Notes: generated by a model from the letters alone, not told the origin. A stretch of 64,000 nt of DNA from Eunapius fragilis (GCA_963681505.1 OY811987.1:3534124-3598123); one strand, 5' to 3'. Numbered from the stretch's first letter, positions 32,501-44,224 are shown. Program-made: numbers and translations.

Positions 32501-33328
32501 TATCTATGTTTCAGATTGTGAATTCGTCAACAGCATACCTATTGTACATTTCCTGCTCTCTTTCTGCTTCTGTCATCTGATCAAGCCGCTTTCTGTCTTC
32601 TTCATCACCAATTAAGTTTTCATCAAGGCCATCATCAAACTTCAACGATTCATCTGATGAACTCTCTGCAGCTACAGAGCTCCCATCACTTTCAGATGTT
32701 TTCTGCGTGGTAGTAGGCTGTAAAAAAGATTATGCAGAGAGTCTTACAATTTGATTTCCGACCCTACATAAGTACAGCATGGTAGATACATTACCTGCAG
32801 CACCTCTTCTTCGCCACTTCCTTCTAGTTCACTAGAATTGACTGATGTCTTTTTCTTCGGTTCCTTCGAGGTCGACGCTTTGGGTTTTTGTAATTTCCCT
32901 TTCTTTTTTTCGCCGTCTAAAGCCCACTTTATACAGTTTTAAATGCTGCATAACAATTTCAGGGTTCAAAATACGTTCTGTAGGCCTAACCTCATCGTCA
33001 CTTCCAGTCTCAGAGCTTGAATCTGACTCACTAGGGCTTGCTGTGTTCACAGGGGGTTTTGCCCTTTTGGCTGCAGACGCCAATGACAAAAGCTCCTAAG
33101 AAATGATACAAATTTCAACCAGTATAATATGCATGCCTCGGTGGAGAATGGGCTATCGCTACAAATAAAGAACGTTGTTTAAGGAGCCAAGGCCATATGT
33201 ACGGACTTACAATGGGACATTAAAAATTAGGCTCTCCACAACCACCAGTATATTAACGATACCTCATCCAGGTCGCTACCACCAGAAACATCACTGTCAG
33301 TATCGATCACAGGTCGCTTTTTTGCCAT
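26552..33328 (-). CDS. RTF1: RTF1, Paf1/RNA polymerase II complex component (18 coding exons)
   Basis: Rtf1 works with the Paf1 complex on elongating RNA polymerase II and promotes H2B ubiquitination. Exons on the minus strand, all phase-consistent: 33263-33328, 32991-33095, 32795-32926, 32539-32717, 31655-31848, 31221-31467, 31077-31167, 30891-30973, 30750-30837, 30595-30702, 30352-30429, 29879-30000, 29410-29467, 29274-29348, 29148-29207, 29047-29091, 27591-27729 and 26552-26661. They encode 659 aa. Landmarks match animal RTF1: the acidic N-terminus, [20 protein letters not shown], the Plus3 domain (about 300-430, [20 protein letters not shown]), [10 protein letters not shown], the [18 protein letters not shown] coiled coil, [15 protein letters not shown] and the terminal [18 protein letters not shown]. 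The 56-nt intron at 29092-29147 is very short, while the 1.3-kb intron 27730-29046 encloses another gene. Confidence 0.95.
27810..28778 (-). CDS. Ankyrin-repeat protein, single exon, nested in an RTF1 intron
   Basis: The intronless ORF is 322 aa with an A-rich start context (AAGAAAATGG). About four ankyrin repeats occupy residues 25-180: [14 protein letters not shown], then [13 protein letters not shown] with [19 protein letters not shown], then [28 protein letters not shown], and a weaker fourth. The remainder is serine/threonine-rich and low in recognisable features. Ankyrin repeats mediate protein binding; no specific family is assigned. The gene lies entirely within RTF1 intron 27730-29046, on the same strand, with its own TATA-like box about 40 bp upstream. 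A possible donor (AAA|GTACAC, about 27880) is in phase with the next RTF1 exon, so splicing onto RTF1 sequence cannot be excluded. Confidence 0.75.
   Translation of the reverse strand: MEDIIASFTLDTSQLTAQLRSIYSGSYKHLRYFVEHGYDVNAQSGRLKMSPLMIACFLKHLKKRIIIVDYLLEHGADPSFSDMHGRNSLFYACGMERIDVVTRLLRYADFDLNAVDAEGNTALHVCAAVGNQKIFKAVLDAVLKYSLNAWTKNKYYCSPWDIAYSKQHLGCIQLLFDIGSCSYSATTALVNQPSTSSGVVSGTSLFPSSVHLPLLGTQEPKKTSKTNADLADLNANSNAMNSLTELTKVQRSSLYCSPSKQTTVIDDVWVKSIIGYKIIDSSPIELDKLGLLRRTPSCDKTKVHVPRLLLKRAITSPRLPIM
28819..28829 (-). promoter_or_regulatory. TATA-like box for the nested ankyrin gene
   Basis: On the minus strand TATATATAAG lies about 40-50 bp before the ankyrin ATG. The position would put transcription start around 28790-28800, a very short 5' UTR. 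The surrounding (TA)n-rich DNA weakens the call. Confidence 0.35.
32055..32147 (-). pseudogene. Retrotransposon 3'-end fragment in an RTF1 intron
   Basis: Minus-strand reading gives [21 protein letters not shown] ending in LQEGD, almost the same C-terminus as the copy at 42471 ([12 protein letters not shown] ... LEEGD). Only the last 30 or so codons are present, as expected for severe 5' truncation during target-primed insertion. It lies in RTF1 intron 31849-32538, in the same orientation as the gene. Confidence 0.75.
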
Positions 33329-33418
33329 TAGTAGTCTCAGTATTAGGCCGTTATGAAAAATTAACCCGTTACATCATGTGACAATTTCATTAATATACAT
33401 GTAACCTTCGCGACGCTG
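33329..33418. promoter_or_regulatory. 90-bp bidirectional promoter between RTF1 and ZFYVE1
   Basis: Only 90 bp separate the divergent start codons (RTF1 ATG at 33328, ZFYVE1 ATG at 33419), so both 5' UTRs and the core promoters must fit here or overlap the first exons. There is no TATA box in a sensible position. TCATGTGAC at 33374-33382 resembles an M-box/E-box bound by MITF/TFE-type factors; that function is speculative. Confidence 0.6.
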
Positions 33419-36400
33419 ATGGATATGTCTGTGTCTACCAATGTTCAAAGAGAATTACTATGTGAAGAGTGCTTAAAATGTCAGGGTAGCCACGCCGAAT
33501 TATTTTGCGAAGCCTGTGGAACCTTCCTCTGCGCGGCTTGCGACGTGTTCATCCATTCTACCAAAGGTTTAAAATCACATTTTAGGGAAAAACTCGATCG
33601 CATAGGGAAGAAATGTAACGTACTGTGTCAGGCTAGAAATATAGCCTCAATTCACTGTGGTCAGTGTATGATGGATTTCTGTTTCGAATGTGACCAACAA
33701 TGGCACACTAAAGGAAAGCGTAAAGATCACTGTCGTGTATCGACAATTCATTGCGCAAAGGATGACCCTCAATCGGCTTCCTCGTCATGTTTTTTGCTGA
33801 TAAATGATAAGGAGGAACTAATGGTGAGAAGTCTTACTAACGCGTATGTGAACCAGTTATTTCGTTTCATTCTTCTTGTAACGGTAGTAGATAATATCTA
33901 CACATCTAACTCACATAGTTTTCATTAGAATATCAAACACTTCTTGCACTAAGTGGGCCACAGTTCTTGTAAACTATTGCCAATAGATCTATATTGTCAT
34001 TTATGCACCAGCAATTTTGGATGGGAGTTTGTATTTCAACTTTGGCTGACAACATTATTTTGGGACAACATCAACTTTAAGAAAGTGTAACCGTGGTGTA
34101 CAACCACATTGTTCAATGGCTAGTATATCCAAACCCAAATTAATATTCTTTCTCAAAATAGTCATTGGCCTAGTGACATGTGTGAAAGCCTTGGGGCAAA
34201 GTTTTAGTTGCGGTATGAAATTTTTTACAACAGCACTGAATTTTTTGTTTGGACAGTCCATTAGGTTTATTATGTATATATATTGTGGGCTTTGGGTTAG
34301 TTGTTTCATACTAACAGTATTGATAACATATTTTAGGTCAGTGACACAGACGAATTCATCAGAAAGCTTGGGTGTGACAGGACATCAAAAGTGAAGGTTG
34401 TTTCTATTTTTGGTAACACTGGCGATGGCAAGTCTCATACTTTAAATCACTCATTCTTTCAAGAAGAATTATTTCGGACTTCATCAGCTCAAAGTGCTTG
34501 TACAATTGGAATTTGGGTAGCATACTCACCAAGATATCAAGCCATCTTTGTTGACACAGAGGGTCTTCTAGGAGTTTGTGAAAATGAGGCTCGTAGGACC
34601 AGATTGCTCCTAAAAGTACTGGCTATATCAGATGTGGTGATATATAGAACCCGTGCAGAGAGACTACATAATGACCTTTTTACTTTTTTGGGTGATGCAT
34701 CTGATGCATACTGGAAGTTTTTTATGCCTGAACTTCAAGCTGCATCAATCAAGTACAAGTTGGACATACCCTTATCAACGTTGGGGCCATCCATCGTCAT
34801 TTTTCACGAGACACAATATGCACACCTGCTAGGTGAGAATGTCTTAAAATTTGTAGCAAAGCCACCGACCTCAACATCGTCTACCTCCAGTGAATTTCCT
34901 GTCCAAAATGACCCCACATGCAGTGGTGATTCTTCTCTACCATTAGGTCCAAGCACATGTGATGATGTGCAACCTATAGGTGCTGATGAATTATTACGCA
35001 TACGATTTGCTGAATTAGGTTGTATACCTAAATCATTCTGTTCAATTGAATATGTTGGCACAAGAACTCAACACCCCCCAACAGATTTCAGCTCTTTTTG
35101 TAAAGCTGTAGCAGATCTCCTTAACAACAATGCTATTCGGGCACCAAGGCAACTGGAGGTGATTTTTACTGCTTTGCAAGTAAGCCTCAGCCTAAGTAAT
35201 CAATTACTGTGTGGGACAAGAGATGCATAGTAATGTGGTTGATGCCAGTTCTTAGTTATATAATCCCTGTCAAAACACATCATTCCCTGCATGTACATGT
35301 ACTTGTAGCTAGAAAACTTCTTACATGTTACAGGTTGAAAAAAATAGCAGCATCAAATGTCCTATACCGCAAGTCTTCAATTGAGGCAGAAAAACTAACT
35401 TCCTATGCACATAGTAAGAAATTGTTCATTAGTAATGAGCCACACATAGTGGATAGGGTGGAGAATAATAAATTTTCTCTGCTTCATGAAATAAAATCTC
35501 AGCAAATGAAACGGACATTCACACATACATGTAACATGCATTGCACATCATGTAAATACAAGTGAGGATAGTTTATGATTTATTCAAAACAAATCTCTCC
35601 ACTTGAGATAGAACTTTGATTTTTGTATTCTCCTTTAGGTTCTGAATCAAAAATTCAGTGGTGAGTTAGAAAAAATCCAGATGAGGGCAATGCCAGAAGC
35701 ATACTTCTCCTGCCAGCAGGAATGTTTGGCATGTGGGTAAGATTGGTATATGTTTCTGTTGTGATGGTATATATATTTATTTTATTTGCACCTCAGGGTG
35801 CGCTGTGAGCTTAGTATGAATCATAAAATGGATGATATTGCACACAAGATAACTGCAACCAGGTGCCGCTATCATCATCAGTATGACAATAAAGTCTATT
35901 TGTGTAAGGTAAGGTCCTATTAAAGCTGATTGTTTTTAGGATGTGAAAGGATGTACATTGTGTATACATGGTTGTAATAAAAACCATCATGGCATATTGC
36001 TGTTTGTCCGCAGTACTCTCCATGCCACCTACTCAGTTGTGGCTGATTTCACCTCTGATTCAGTTCATAGCCACATTTATTAGTCCCAAGAGGCATTATT
36101 ATGCACTGTTATTATTTACATGTACATGTAAGGTTTTGCCTTATCCCAGTGCAATGTGTATTACATGCACTTTTTTTGTAGGCATGTTTCGACAGTGGTA
36201 AGGAGAGTGTTGTTGAGTCCCGCATAGCAGGCAGTACAGATGGGAGTTGGATTGGACTGGCAAAATATGCATGGTCTGGGTAAGCACTACTGCATGTAGT
36301 CTACTGTATATGGCTATGATAACATGCCATATAAATGGTAATTGTATGTGGTCGTTGTAAGGCTAATCAATGTGCCAGTGCTATATGATTTTACGTAGTG

Positions 36401-37813
36401 TAATGTGCAAGAATGTTTGTGAAGCGACATGTAACTGAGATGTCACCTGGCCACTCCATAACACCCTAATCTTAAATGTACATGTACCATGTACATGTAT
36501 CATCCCTCTGAATAACAATTTTTGGCCTACTTGAAAGGTTTGTGCTTTAGCCTTGTTGTGGTTATGCTAGGGAGATAAAATAAAGTTGTACTGATGGTAT
36601 TTGTTGTAGAAGTCCCCAGAGGTGATAGACATGAATATTTTAAAAGTTCATCTAACCCAATTTTGGGGGTGTAACTGCCAACACCAGTAGGGTTATAAGC
36701 TGATCACTCCCTATTAAAAGCAGAAAACCATCCTCTTAAAAGTTGTTCTGGTCAAGTGCATTTGCATATTTACTTATGGTTGTGGGGTGTTAATGTTGTC
36801 ATAGAGAATCTACTGTCTAAGCAACAAAAGTCTATCCTATAGCTGCTAAAGCAAGGCAGTGGCTTTTTGTATTTCAAGGCATGTATGCCTTTTGTTGCTT
36901 AGATAGTAGCTTGTGGCTGTTGTTTGAGTTAGCTTGGGTCACAATATATATATATCTAGAACATCTTGTTACATGTAAACAGATCAGGGAGAATGCTTAA
37001 CTTCAACAATGCTGGTAAGCTGTGAAGTTTCTATGTTTCATGATCACTCTTCTGAGCTGTGCCTCCAGTAGCTTGGCTTCCTGGTCATGTTATTCCAGTG
37101 TTGGATATCCAAAGTGCATCCCATTGTCAGCATAGTGGTAGAGCTGGTGTGCAGTTAGAAATTGATTCTCATATGGATGATGAAGACTGGTAGGTTTCTT
37201 TAGTGTTTCTCAGCCACCATCTCCTGCAGACTTGCGATGGGATGTTGCAACAAAAAAGATGCCACTCTGCTTTTATACCGAAGTTATGCACGTTTGAAAA
37301 GTTCTTGTACTGTGCAGCACACCGATCCAATGTACCCAAATGTGGCTGACATTCCTGTGCCAAATTTTCTCAGGAAATGTACATGTACTTTTACTTTTCA
37401 AGATCACAATATACATGTACCACAGGCTTGTGAGTTATCCTTTGTGTAATAACACACAAAAGGATGGATGGTTGCTGCTGCAGTGAATTGACTGGATAGC
37501 ATCTTGCACAACATAACCAAAATTTTCACAGAAGATAAGTCAGCACCACTAAAAACTCTCAATCATTTGCTGCAAGACATAGCAATAACTACACTATGTG
37601 ATGAACTCAACCACAGGTAATACTTCAGTTTCAAAGATGACACGATCTCATTGCCTATCTCCAATGGGTCAATTTCATTTTCATCAGTCATAACGAAGCC
37701 TGGAGTGAAACTGTACCAGGGCATTGGTTGCAGTGCCAACACTGTACATTAGGAGGATATAATGCTAGATTTCTTCATTAGTGACTCCAGCCTGATAAAT
37801 GTACCTGTTGGAT

Positions 37814-37873
<60 letters not shown>

Positions 37874-39526
37874 ACACATGCACATACACATACACTACTC
37901 CACTGGCTCCTTCACTCACTTGGGCTGTAGCTAAGCAAACTTGGAGAAGCCAACCTTCAAATCCATCAAGACACCTTGAATTCATTTCAGATTCGTAATC
38001 TAAGATTGCAGAGCAGTAGTTTCTTTTGTTGATGTACTCTTACCATCAGCTCCTAGCATTTCCCGCATCACAAAGATAGAAGTTGTTTTGCTTCTTCTTT
38101 CCTGTCAGGAAGTGTCATCCCCCCCTTTTTAGGATTTATAGGGCTAGGTAGGATACCACAAATGTTACAAAAAACCTTGGCAACTTTTTACACACCTCTA
38201 TAAAAGTATCAACTGAACTTTAGTCCCCTTCAGTAATCTTTTACACAGCACATTTATTCACAGTATTTATTCTTGGGGGCAATGCACGAATGGTGCATGT
38301 ACTCCTGCTCATATCCCTCTCTTCAGAAGTCTTATCCCACTCTTTTGTAACATTTACAAGTAAAATGTCCCTGTATGAAATATGCTGAAAATGTGCTGGT
38401 ACATGTACCCAACAAGTGTTTGTGAAGGGCTGGGTGGATGTGAATGGATGCACATGTTTTCATCCATAAACACAGCTCAGTTTTGGAGTGTGCAACTTGT
38501 GGGGTGATCTATCGCAGCAGACAACACTGGTATGGAAACCTGAATCCAGAAATTGATTCTGTTAAGAGAGAAAACAAACATGTTTGGCCTGAGGTTTGTA
38601 TTTTGTTGCCCTGATACATGTACTGGCTAGAAGTGTTCAACACAAATATATTTTTTTGTGCAGGACCTTCTAACAAGTGTTTCTACATCATCAAGCTCTG
38701 TAACCATTACTGCTCGAAAGCTATTGGATGGAGTGTCTGGTGTGGCTGAGGCTATATCTAGTGTTGGCTCAAAACCAACTAAGATGATTTCAAGCTGGGT
38801 ATCAGACCAAATTGCACCTACTTATTGGGTACCAAACTATAGCATTTTGGTGAGTAATTGCAGTATATTGTTCTTAAAATATATGTTGAGTTTGCCTTAT
38901 ACAATATTAGATGGCATAATTATATAAACCAAGTTGACACTTGCACATAAGTGGTTAATATGTTTGCCTGCAGTTACAATGTATTGACAAGTATATTTAT
39001 TTAATTGCAGGCCTGTAAGGAATGCAAAGTGATTTTCAAACCATTGCAGACAAAACATCACTGCAGAGCATGTGGTGATGGATTCTGTGAAGGCTGCTTG
39101 TTAAAACATATGCCAGTTCCATGGAGAGGATGGGGCACTGTGCCAATGAAAGTCTGTAATTTTTGTTACAACAAATACAACACCAAATTCATTGAGAGTC
39201 CTAATATGATTGAAGGTGAGGAAACCCAGGCACATGGTGTCACTGCTCGATACGTAGGGGAAGCAGCCCAGAGAGCGGTATCAGGGGCAGTCAGCTATTC
39301 ATGTTGCCTCATTTCAGAGACAGCACGACCAACATATTGGGCACCTGATGCAGAAATCCTAAATTGCAATGTTTGCAATAGTGATTTTAATGTAAAAAGC
39401 AAGCACCACTGCAGGTCTTGTGGGCAGGGTGTGTGTGACTCTTGTTCTCAACATAAACTGCCTGTACCTTCCAAAGGTTGGAACTATCCTGTTCGTGTAT
39501 GTGACTCATGTGTAAAAAATCAATGA
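33419..39526 (+). CDS. ZFYVE1: ZFYVE1/DFCP1, double FYVE-containing protein (8 coding exons)
   Basis: DFCP1 binds PI3P through tandem FYVE fingers and marks ER-derived omegasomes and lipid droplets; its N-terminal domain binds and hydrolyses nucleotide. Exons: 33419-33823, 34337-35179, 35639-35736, 35797-35908, 36182-36279, 38476-38593, 38664-38849 and 39011-39526. All junctions keep phase and give 791 aa, close to the 777 aa of human ZFYVE1. Landmarks: N-terminal Cys-rich fingers (1-110); the P-loop domain with VVSIFGNTGDGKSHTLNH (about 155-172) and DTEGLLG; a Cys-rich ribbon (CRYHHQYDNKVYLC, LAKYAWSG, CATCGVIYRSRQHWYGN); SWVSDQIAPTYW; then FYVE 1 (about 621-675, TKHHCRACGDGFC) and FYVE 2 (about 740-791, SKHHCRSCGQGVC). 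The 2.2-kb intron 36280-38475 holds a CA microsatellite. Confidence 0.95.
35339..35565 (+). other. Open frame inside a ZFYVE1 intron
   Basis: Within the intron 35180-35638 an acceptor-like TTACAG (35328-35333) precedes an open frame (RLKKIAASNVLYRKSSIEAE...) of about 75 codons that ends in a stop. ZFYVE1 aligns from 35179 straight to 35639 without it. It could be a cryptic alternative exon giving a truncated product, or simply chance. Confidence 0.25.
37818..37872. repeat. (CA)n microsatellite in a ZFYVE1 intron
   Basis: Roughly 27 uninterrupted CA units lie in intron 36280-38475 of ZFYVE1. They produce a spurious Cys/Val-repeat ORF on the minus strand. The rest of the intron holds no recognisable gene. 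Confidence 0.95.
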
Positions 39527-40162
39527 TTTTCACTGCTCTATAATTGCTGTTTTTATTGCATTTTTGAATTTATCTGGCAATGGATCATGTGCTTTGATGT
39601 TATAATGGATAGTGGATATATTTAAGTGTTGCGTGCAGAGAATATGGTAGGTGTCTACAAGCTTTTGCTGAAAGTTATTGGAACTGAAGGAAGTAAAAAA
39701 CAGCAAATGGTAAAAATACAAGATTGATCAGTAACATGGGATTCAGATTTAGATTTAAATTATCTTCTCCAGCTGGCTGTTGTACTTCCATTCTGAGGCC
39801 AATTTTGTTTGCTGTAGTACTCTTCACTATAGCTTCAGTTCATTTTCTGTGTGAATTCTCCATCATGGAAAGTTAAGGAATGTAGTATATATGTTAATTA
39901 TTTCCATGTAATTAATGTTGCATTGCACAATATCGCTGTACAGTACACGCAGCAAAGTCTTAATCCAAGTTCCAACTTGAGCAACCATATACAGACTATT
40001 TCAATTTGTAGTACATGCATGTAGTATTTCCAAAATGGCTACACGTTTTTGGAATTTCAGGGCGCGATCGCTGACTTCTAATACTTCAGCGACACCATCG
40101 AGGAAGTAAACGTTAATGGCTTCGTAATGAAAATATTAAATTCATGCCTACAATACCATAAT
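39527..40162. other. ZFYVE1 3' flank
   Basis: This probably holds the 3' UTR and downstream flank of ZFYVE1. I saw no clear AATAAA close to the stop and no gene. Confidence 0.4.
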
Positions 40163-40323
40163 CACAGGGAAAAAAATCGTGTTCCGGACCTTGGGTTTTA
40201 ACCTATCGACCATGGGATCTGTTCCATCAAACGTATTCAAAGTCTTTGAATACGTTTGATGGAACAGATCCCATGGTCGATAGGTTAAAACCCAAGGTCC
40301 GGAACACGATTTTTTTCCCTGTG
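40163..40323. repeat. Perfect 161-bp palindrome (80-bp arms, 1-nt centre)
   Basis: The arm 40163-40242 is, by my reading, an exact reverse complement of 40244-40323, with T at 40243 as the only spacer. The ends are CACAGGGAAAAAAATCGTG and its complement. A related but imperfect copy lies at 63763-63932, so this is a dispersed foldback or MITE-like family. No target duplication is obvious (flanks AATCA and AATGT). The exact identity of the arms implies recent formation or arm-to-arm gene conversion. Confidence 0.95.
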
Positions 40324-41149
40324 AATGTGTAGAAATCTACCAGCTATGTTGGCTATGAAAATGGACCTTGTGCAGCCAAATTTCAAGTGAATAGGGATAC
40401 TTTTAAAATATTTATTTAATTTGACCATTATTTTGTACCGCATCGAAAATAAAAAATCATATTTTGATTCTACATGTAATGATACTTCTAAATATACAAT
40501 ATCTCGTCTTCTGCTTTTACACTGTCTGTTTGATTTTCAAGAATACTTACTTTACTTTTTAGCCTCATTACTGACGCCACCTTTAGACTGTGTAAACAAA
40601 CAGTTCTCGCTAAAATAACTGTTCAGAACTATAGATCGCTTAGTGTTAGATAAGGGCCGCTCCCTGTACCTTTATTATTTAGTTCTTGCTCCCAGAGGCC
40701 CTTTTGTATTGCGCTTTTGTGATGCCCTTTTGCCTTTGATCTTGCGCTCAGAGGCCCTTTTGTTTATGACTATTGCGGACGAAATGTGAATGGCACTTAT
40801 TCGTTTGAGTTATGTAAACGTTTCGAAGTGTTTTTATGTGAATTCATTAGTGACCACACGCGCTACTTGTTAATTATTGTCAATAATAATAGTAGTACAT
40901 GTATTTTTTTTAAATAAGAGATGCTTCTGCTGCCACCTGGCAACTAGTACAACTCTGCTTGAAAAGGGGGGGTTTAGGGCTTCGGAGATTAAGTTTCCAT
41001 TCTCCTGCAGCATACGTAGCATCATTTTTGTCCTCAGGCCTTTCTCCATCATCATGTAGGTATGTATCCTCGTCATTGCACCTTTACAACAGTCTAGTGG
41101 ACCCCCAGGATTCCCTCACCCAATGAGTCTGTAGGCGATTCTCCTCTTT
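40324..41149. other. Intergenic sequence with a small direct repeat
   Basis: CAGAGGCCCTTTTGT occurs twice (about 40695 and 40752) with a third shorter variant between. No gene is recognised. Confidence 0.4.
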
Positions 41150-41940
41150 CACAGAAGGTTCTGTCTTCTAAGATAGAAGACCAACAGTTCAATAATCTTT
41201 TTCATAATGCATCTGTGACTGACAGGGCTCGTCTTTTGTCCATTTCTTCCCCTCATGCTTCTGCCTGGCTGTCAGTCACTCCCTTCCCACGACTCAACCT
41301 CCACTTGGAGCCTGCTGAGTTTCAAGTAGCACTTAAGTGGTGGTTGGGTATTCCAGTGGTCCAAGGCCAAAGTTGCCCTCACTGTCCTTCCTGTGTGTTG
41401 GATGACTTTGGCCATCACTCCCTCACTTGCAAACATGGAGGGGATGTGGTTTCGCGACACAATAAGCTCAGGGATGTGTTTTATGACTTCTGCTAACGTG
41501 CTTGCTTGGGTCCACGTCTGGAAATGGGTTGTGGGGCGGGATCCGATTCTCAATCCCGCCCTGCAGATGTTCTTGTTCCTAACTGGGACCTTGGCAAACC
41601 GGCTGCCTTTGACTTGTCCGTCACGTCTACGCTACAATCAAGTGTTCTGCTAGAAGCGAGCGTGATGGCTGGTTCGGCAGCCCTGTTAGCTGAGAACAGA
41701 AAACACAACAACAGCGACAAAAAGTGTGACGAATTGGGGTGGGCCTGCATCCCACTGGTAGTTGAGACCACGGGTGTTGGGGAGCTGAAGCAGTGGCAGC
41801 AGCATTATCAAAGCTTGCAGGTCGTCTCTCCATCAGGAATAATAAACTAAAGTCCAAAACCATTTTTAGCCTGTACAGCCGCCTAGGGTTGACATTAGTA
41901 AGGGCGAACTGTAGAGCTATCCTATCTAGGTTAACTTGAC
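41150..41940 (+). pseudogene. Retrotransposon 3' fragment with endonuclease region
   Basis: The plus-strand blocks are DRARLLSISSPHASAWLSV, LKWWLGI and CPHCP...GHHSLTCKHGGDVVSRHNKLR (41215-41496). After a stop come SRPADVLVPNWDLGKPAAFDLSVTS and ENRKHNNSDKKC ... ELGWACIPLVVET (41506-41850), and a LTLVRANCRAILSRL tail to about 41938. The frame is broken at 41496 and 41850. The RT domain is absent, as in most copies here. Confidence 0.8.
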
Positions 41941-41984
41941 TGTTATAGGACTTATTTTAGTGTATATAATAATAATAATAATTT

Positions 41985-42212
41985 TGGAGACTTATGGCAA
42001 TTGGGGCAAGCAGGCACATGATACCTTCTCCAGGCTGGCATCCTTCCTAGCCATTCACTACTCCAGATTGAGTAAGAGGCTAGCCATGCAAGTGGGAATA
42101 TGTGAAACTGAGGCACTGAGCCAAATGTACTGCCTGCTGCATGGGTGTCACACTGATGAGGCAGAATGCAAGAGCCATTCTCCTCAGATGTGCCCGTGCG
42201 CCCCTTCTTGAG
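41985..42212 (+). pseudogene. Short retrotransposon 3'-tail fragment
   Basis: LETYGNWGKQAHDTFSRLASFLAIH is the post-endonuclease segment of the family, closely like the copy at 14839 (ETYGNSGKQAHDTFSRLA). It follows an (AAT)n run at about 41965-41983 that may be the tail of the preceding copy, which suggests tandem insertion into a simple repeat. The end is frameshifted. Confidence 0.65.
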
Positions 42213-42470
42213 TATTAAACTTAATTGTGTTATGTAATGAAATTATTATTATTATTTTTATTTTATCTTTAATTTATTACATGAAATACATGAAACAAGA
42301 CAATACACGAATGGAATAAATGCTCATACAGAATTATTATTAATATTGTCACTAATTTATTATTATTATTATTATTTAAAGTGCATACACAATTAATACA
42401 TATGCTGGTCTGAATAAATGCACCTTAATTATAGTAAAGTCACCTATAACTAGAAATCCACACTCCCACC
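42213..42470. repeat. (ATT)n-rich simple sequence between retrotransposon copies
   Basis: ATT runs lie at about 42241-42257 and 42356-42377. They sit at the 3' side of the minus-strand copy at 42471-44135 and of the plus-strand copy ending at 42212, consistent with simple-repeat 3' tails or targets. Confidence 0.7.
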
Positions 42471-44135
42471 TCAATCCCCCTCCTCCAAATGAACCCTTGC
42501 ACGGGAGAGCAATGCCCTTGCATTAGCTCTCACGAGCGAAAGGCTCAGCCTCTGGTACACTGTGGTGGTAGCCTGCGACCTGCCGCATCCCATTTGAATC
42601 GCTAGACGAGCCGCCAGACGTTTAAAAGTTTCCTGGGCTTCCATGCCCCAGCATCCATATGCCTCCACAGCTAGTGGAATACATACCCAACCCAGCTCCT
42701 TACACTTCTCATCATTAGCAGCATGCTTCCTAACCTCGGCAACCTGAGCGGATGACCCACATTTCACTCCCGCTTCCGTCAAAGTGGTTGGATTAAGCGG
42801 AGAAGTGATGGTGAGGTCAAATGCAGCAGGTTTGCCAAGGTGCCAGTTTTTAACCAAGACATCTGCAGGACGAGAGTTAAGCCTGTCATGACCTTGACCA
42901 CTTCCCACTTCTACCTGACCTCCTAGACAGGCCCTGTGGCAAAACTCCACAAAAACATCCTGAGGCTGTTATGACGTAAGACTACATCCCCCCCATGTTT
43001 GCACGTCAGTGCATGGTGACCAAGCGGGTCCAGCCTGTGGTCAGGACAGTGAGGACAGCAAGAACCAAACGAAACATCCATTCCTAACCACCACTTCACA
43101 GCAATCTGAAATTCATTGGGCTCTAGGTGCAAGTTAAGGCCTGGGGAGGGGACAACAGTGAGCCACGAAGCAGCATGACGAGATGAAATTGATAGCAAGC
43201 GAGCTCTATTAGCAGGAGAAGAGATGTGAAACAGCTGCCGAAACTGCTGGTCTTCAATTTTTCCGAACAGAGAGTGCTGGTGCATGTTAGAGGTGGCTAA
43301 TGTTTCCAGAGTTATTGCATCCTCCGCTGGTACTAACCCATTAAAGAGTTCGATTGGCTCCACTAAAAGATTCCACTTGTCACAGCCAGAACTGCTGATG
43401 GAGGCAAGATATGCTGCAACACAATGGGATGACAAACTACGGAGGCCAAGCCCACCCCTACTAAGGCTAAGCTGTGCTTGCATCCATTCCACCTCAGCAG
43501 TATCTATAGCTGTGCATTCGGCAAAGCATTGGCATACGTCCTTGTCAAAGAGCGCCAAGCCCTCTGCAATATGCGAAGGAGGTGTGGAACGTGCCAAATG
43601 GACTAACTTGCAGAACGCAGCACACTGCCGTAATAGAAGGAAAGCTACCTGAGGATCCTCCGTACCTACTTCTGCCAACTGGGATAGTAGTACTGCTGCA
43701 TCAACCCGCTTTTGTGCCACAAATTTAGCACAAAAAACGAAATCCCCAATTGGAGCACCCAGAATCACAAGGTTGGGTACTCTTGACACCTTCATCTCAG
43801 GAGGAAAAGACGACAGGTCTCCACGTCCAAACAACTCGCATTTAGATATGTTGACGAAAAGCCCCAAAGATGGACCCATCTCTTGAATGAGAGTCAAAGC
43901 CCGATTAACCGCTTGCGAGTGCCCCAACAAAACCCCATCATCCAGGTACCAACCATTAAATAGTAGAGGTAGACACTCCCTGTCCTGTGCAATAGATGAC
44001 ACAACCTTGTGTAGAACTAAGGAAAAGAGAAGTGGACCCAGCGGATCCCCCTGCTGGACACCAACCTCCGAACTTAACTGTCCAAGCGGGTGCCATAAAG
44101 TTGGTTGTGAGCCATAACACCATCCTACCCAGGGA
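42471..44135 (-). pseudogene. 5'-truncated non-LTR retrotransposon (RT motifs B and C through endonuclease)
   Basis: This is the best preserved copy. It starts inside the RT domain just before motif B (WVGWCYGSQPTLWHPLG, then GVQQGDPLGPLLF near 44030-44065), followed by motif C (FNGWYLDDG, near 43932-43950) and a long ORF at 42923-44002 with SRGGLGLRSLSSH, VKWWLGMD and CPHCPD...GHHALTCKHGGDVVLRHN. A single frameshift near 42925-42950 leads into the second ORF (42471-42950) with SRPADVLV, KPAAFDLTITSPL and the [13 protein letters not shown]-terminus. The clean 5' truncation at about 44135 next to an (AAT)n run is typical of target-primed reverse transcription. One frameshift suggests a young copy. 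Confidence 0.85.
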
Positions 44136-44224
44136 AGAAGCTAATAATAATAATAATCTTGTATATGCATTATCCTAAGGAACCATACAGTACACCAACA
44201 TATTATTATTATTTAATTAAAGTC

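Noticed and set aside
32991..33089. Continuation of the RTF1 second-exon frame to a stop at 32832
   Set aside because: The 64-nt intron 32927-32990 restores the conserved acidic-to-lysine-rich RTF1 sequence ([12 protein letters not shown]); the readthrough frame does not match RTF1.
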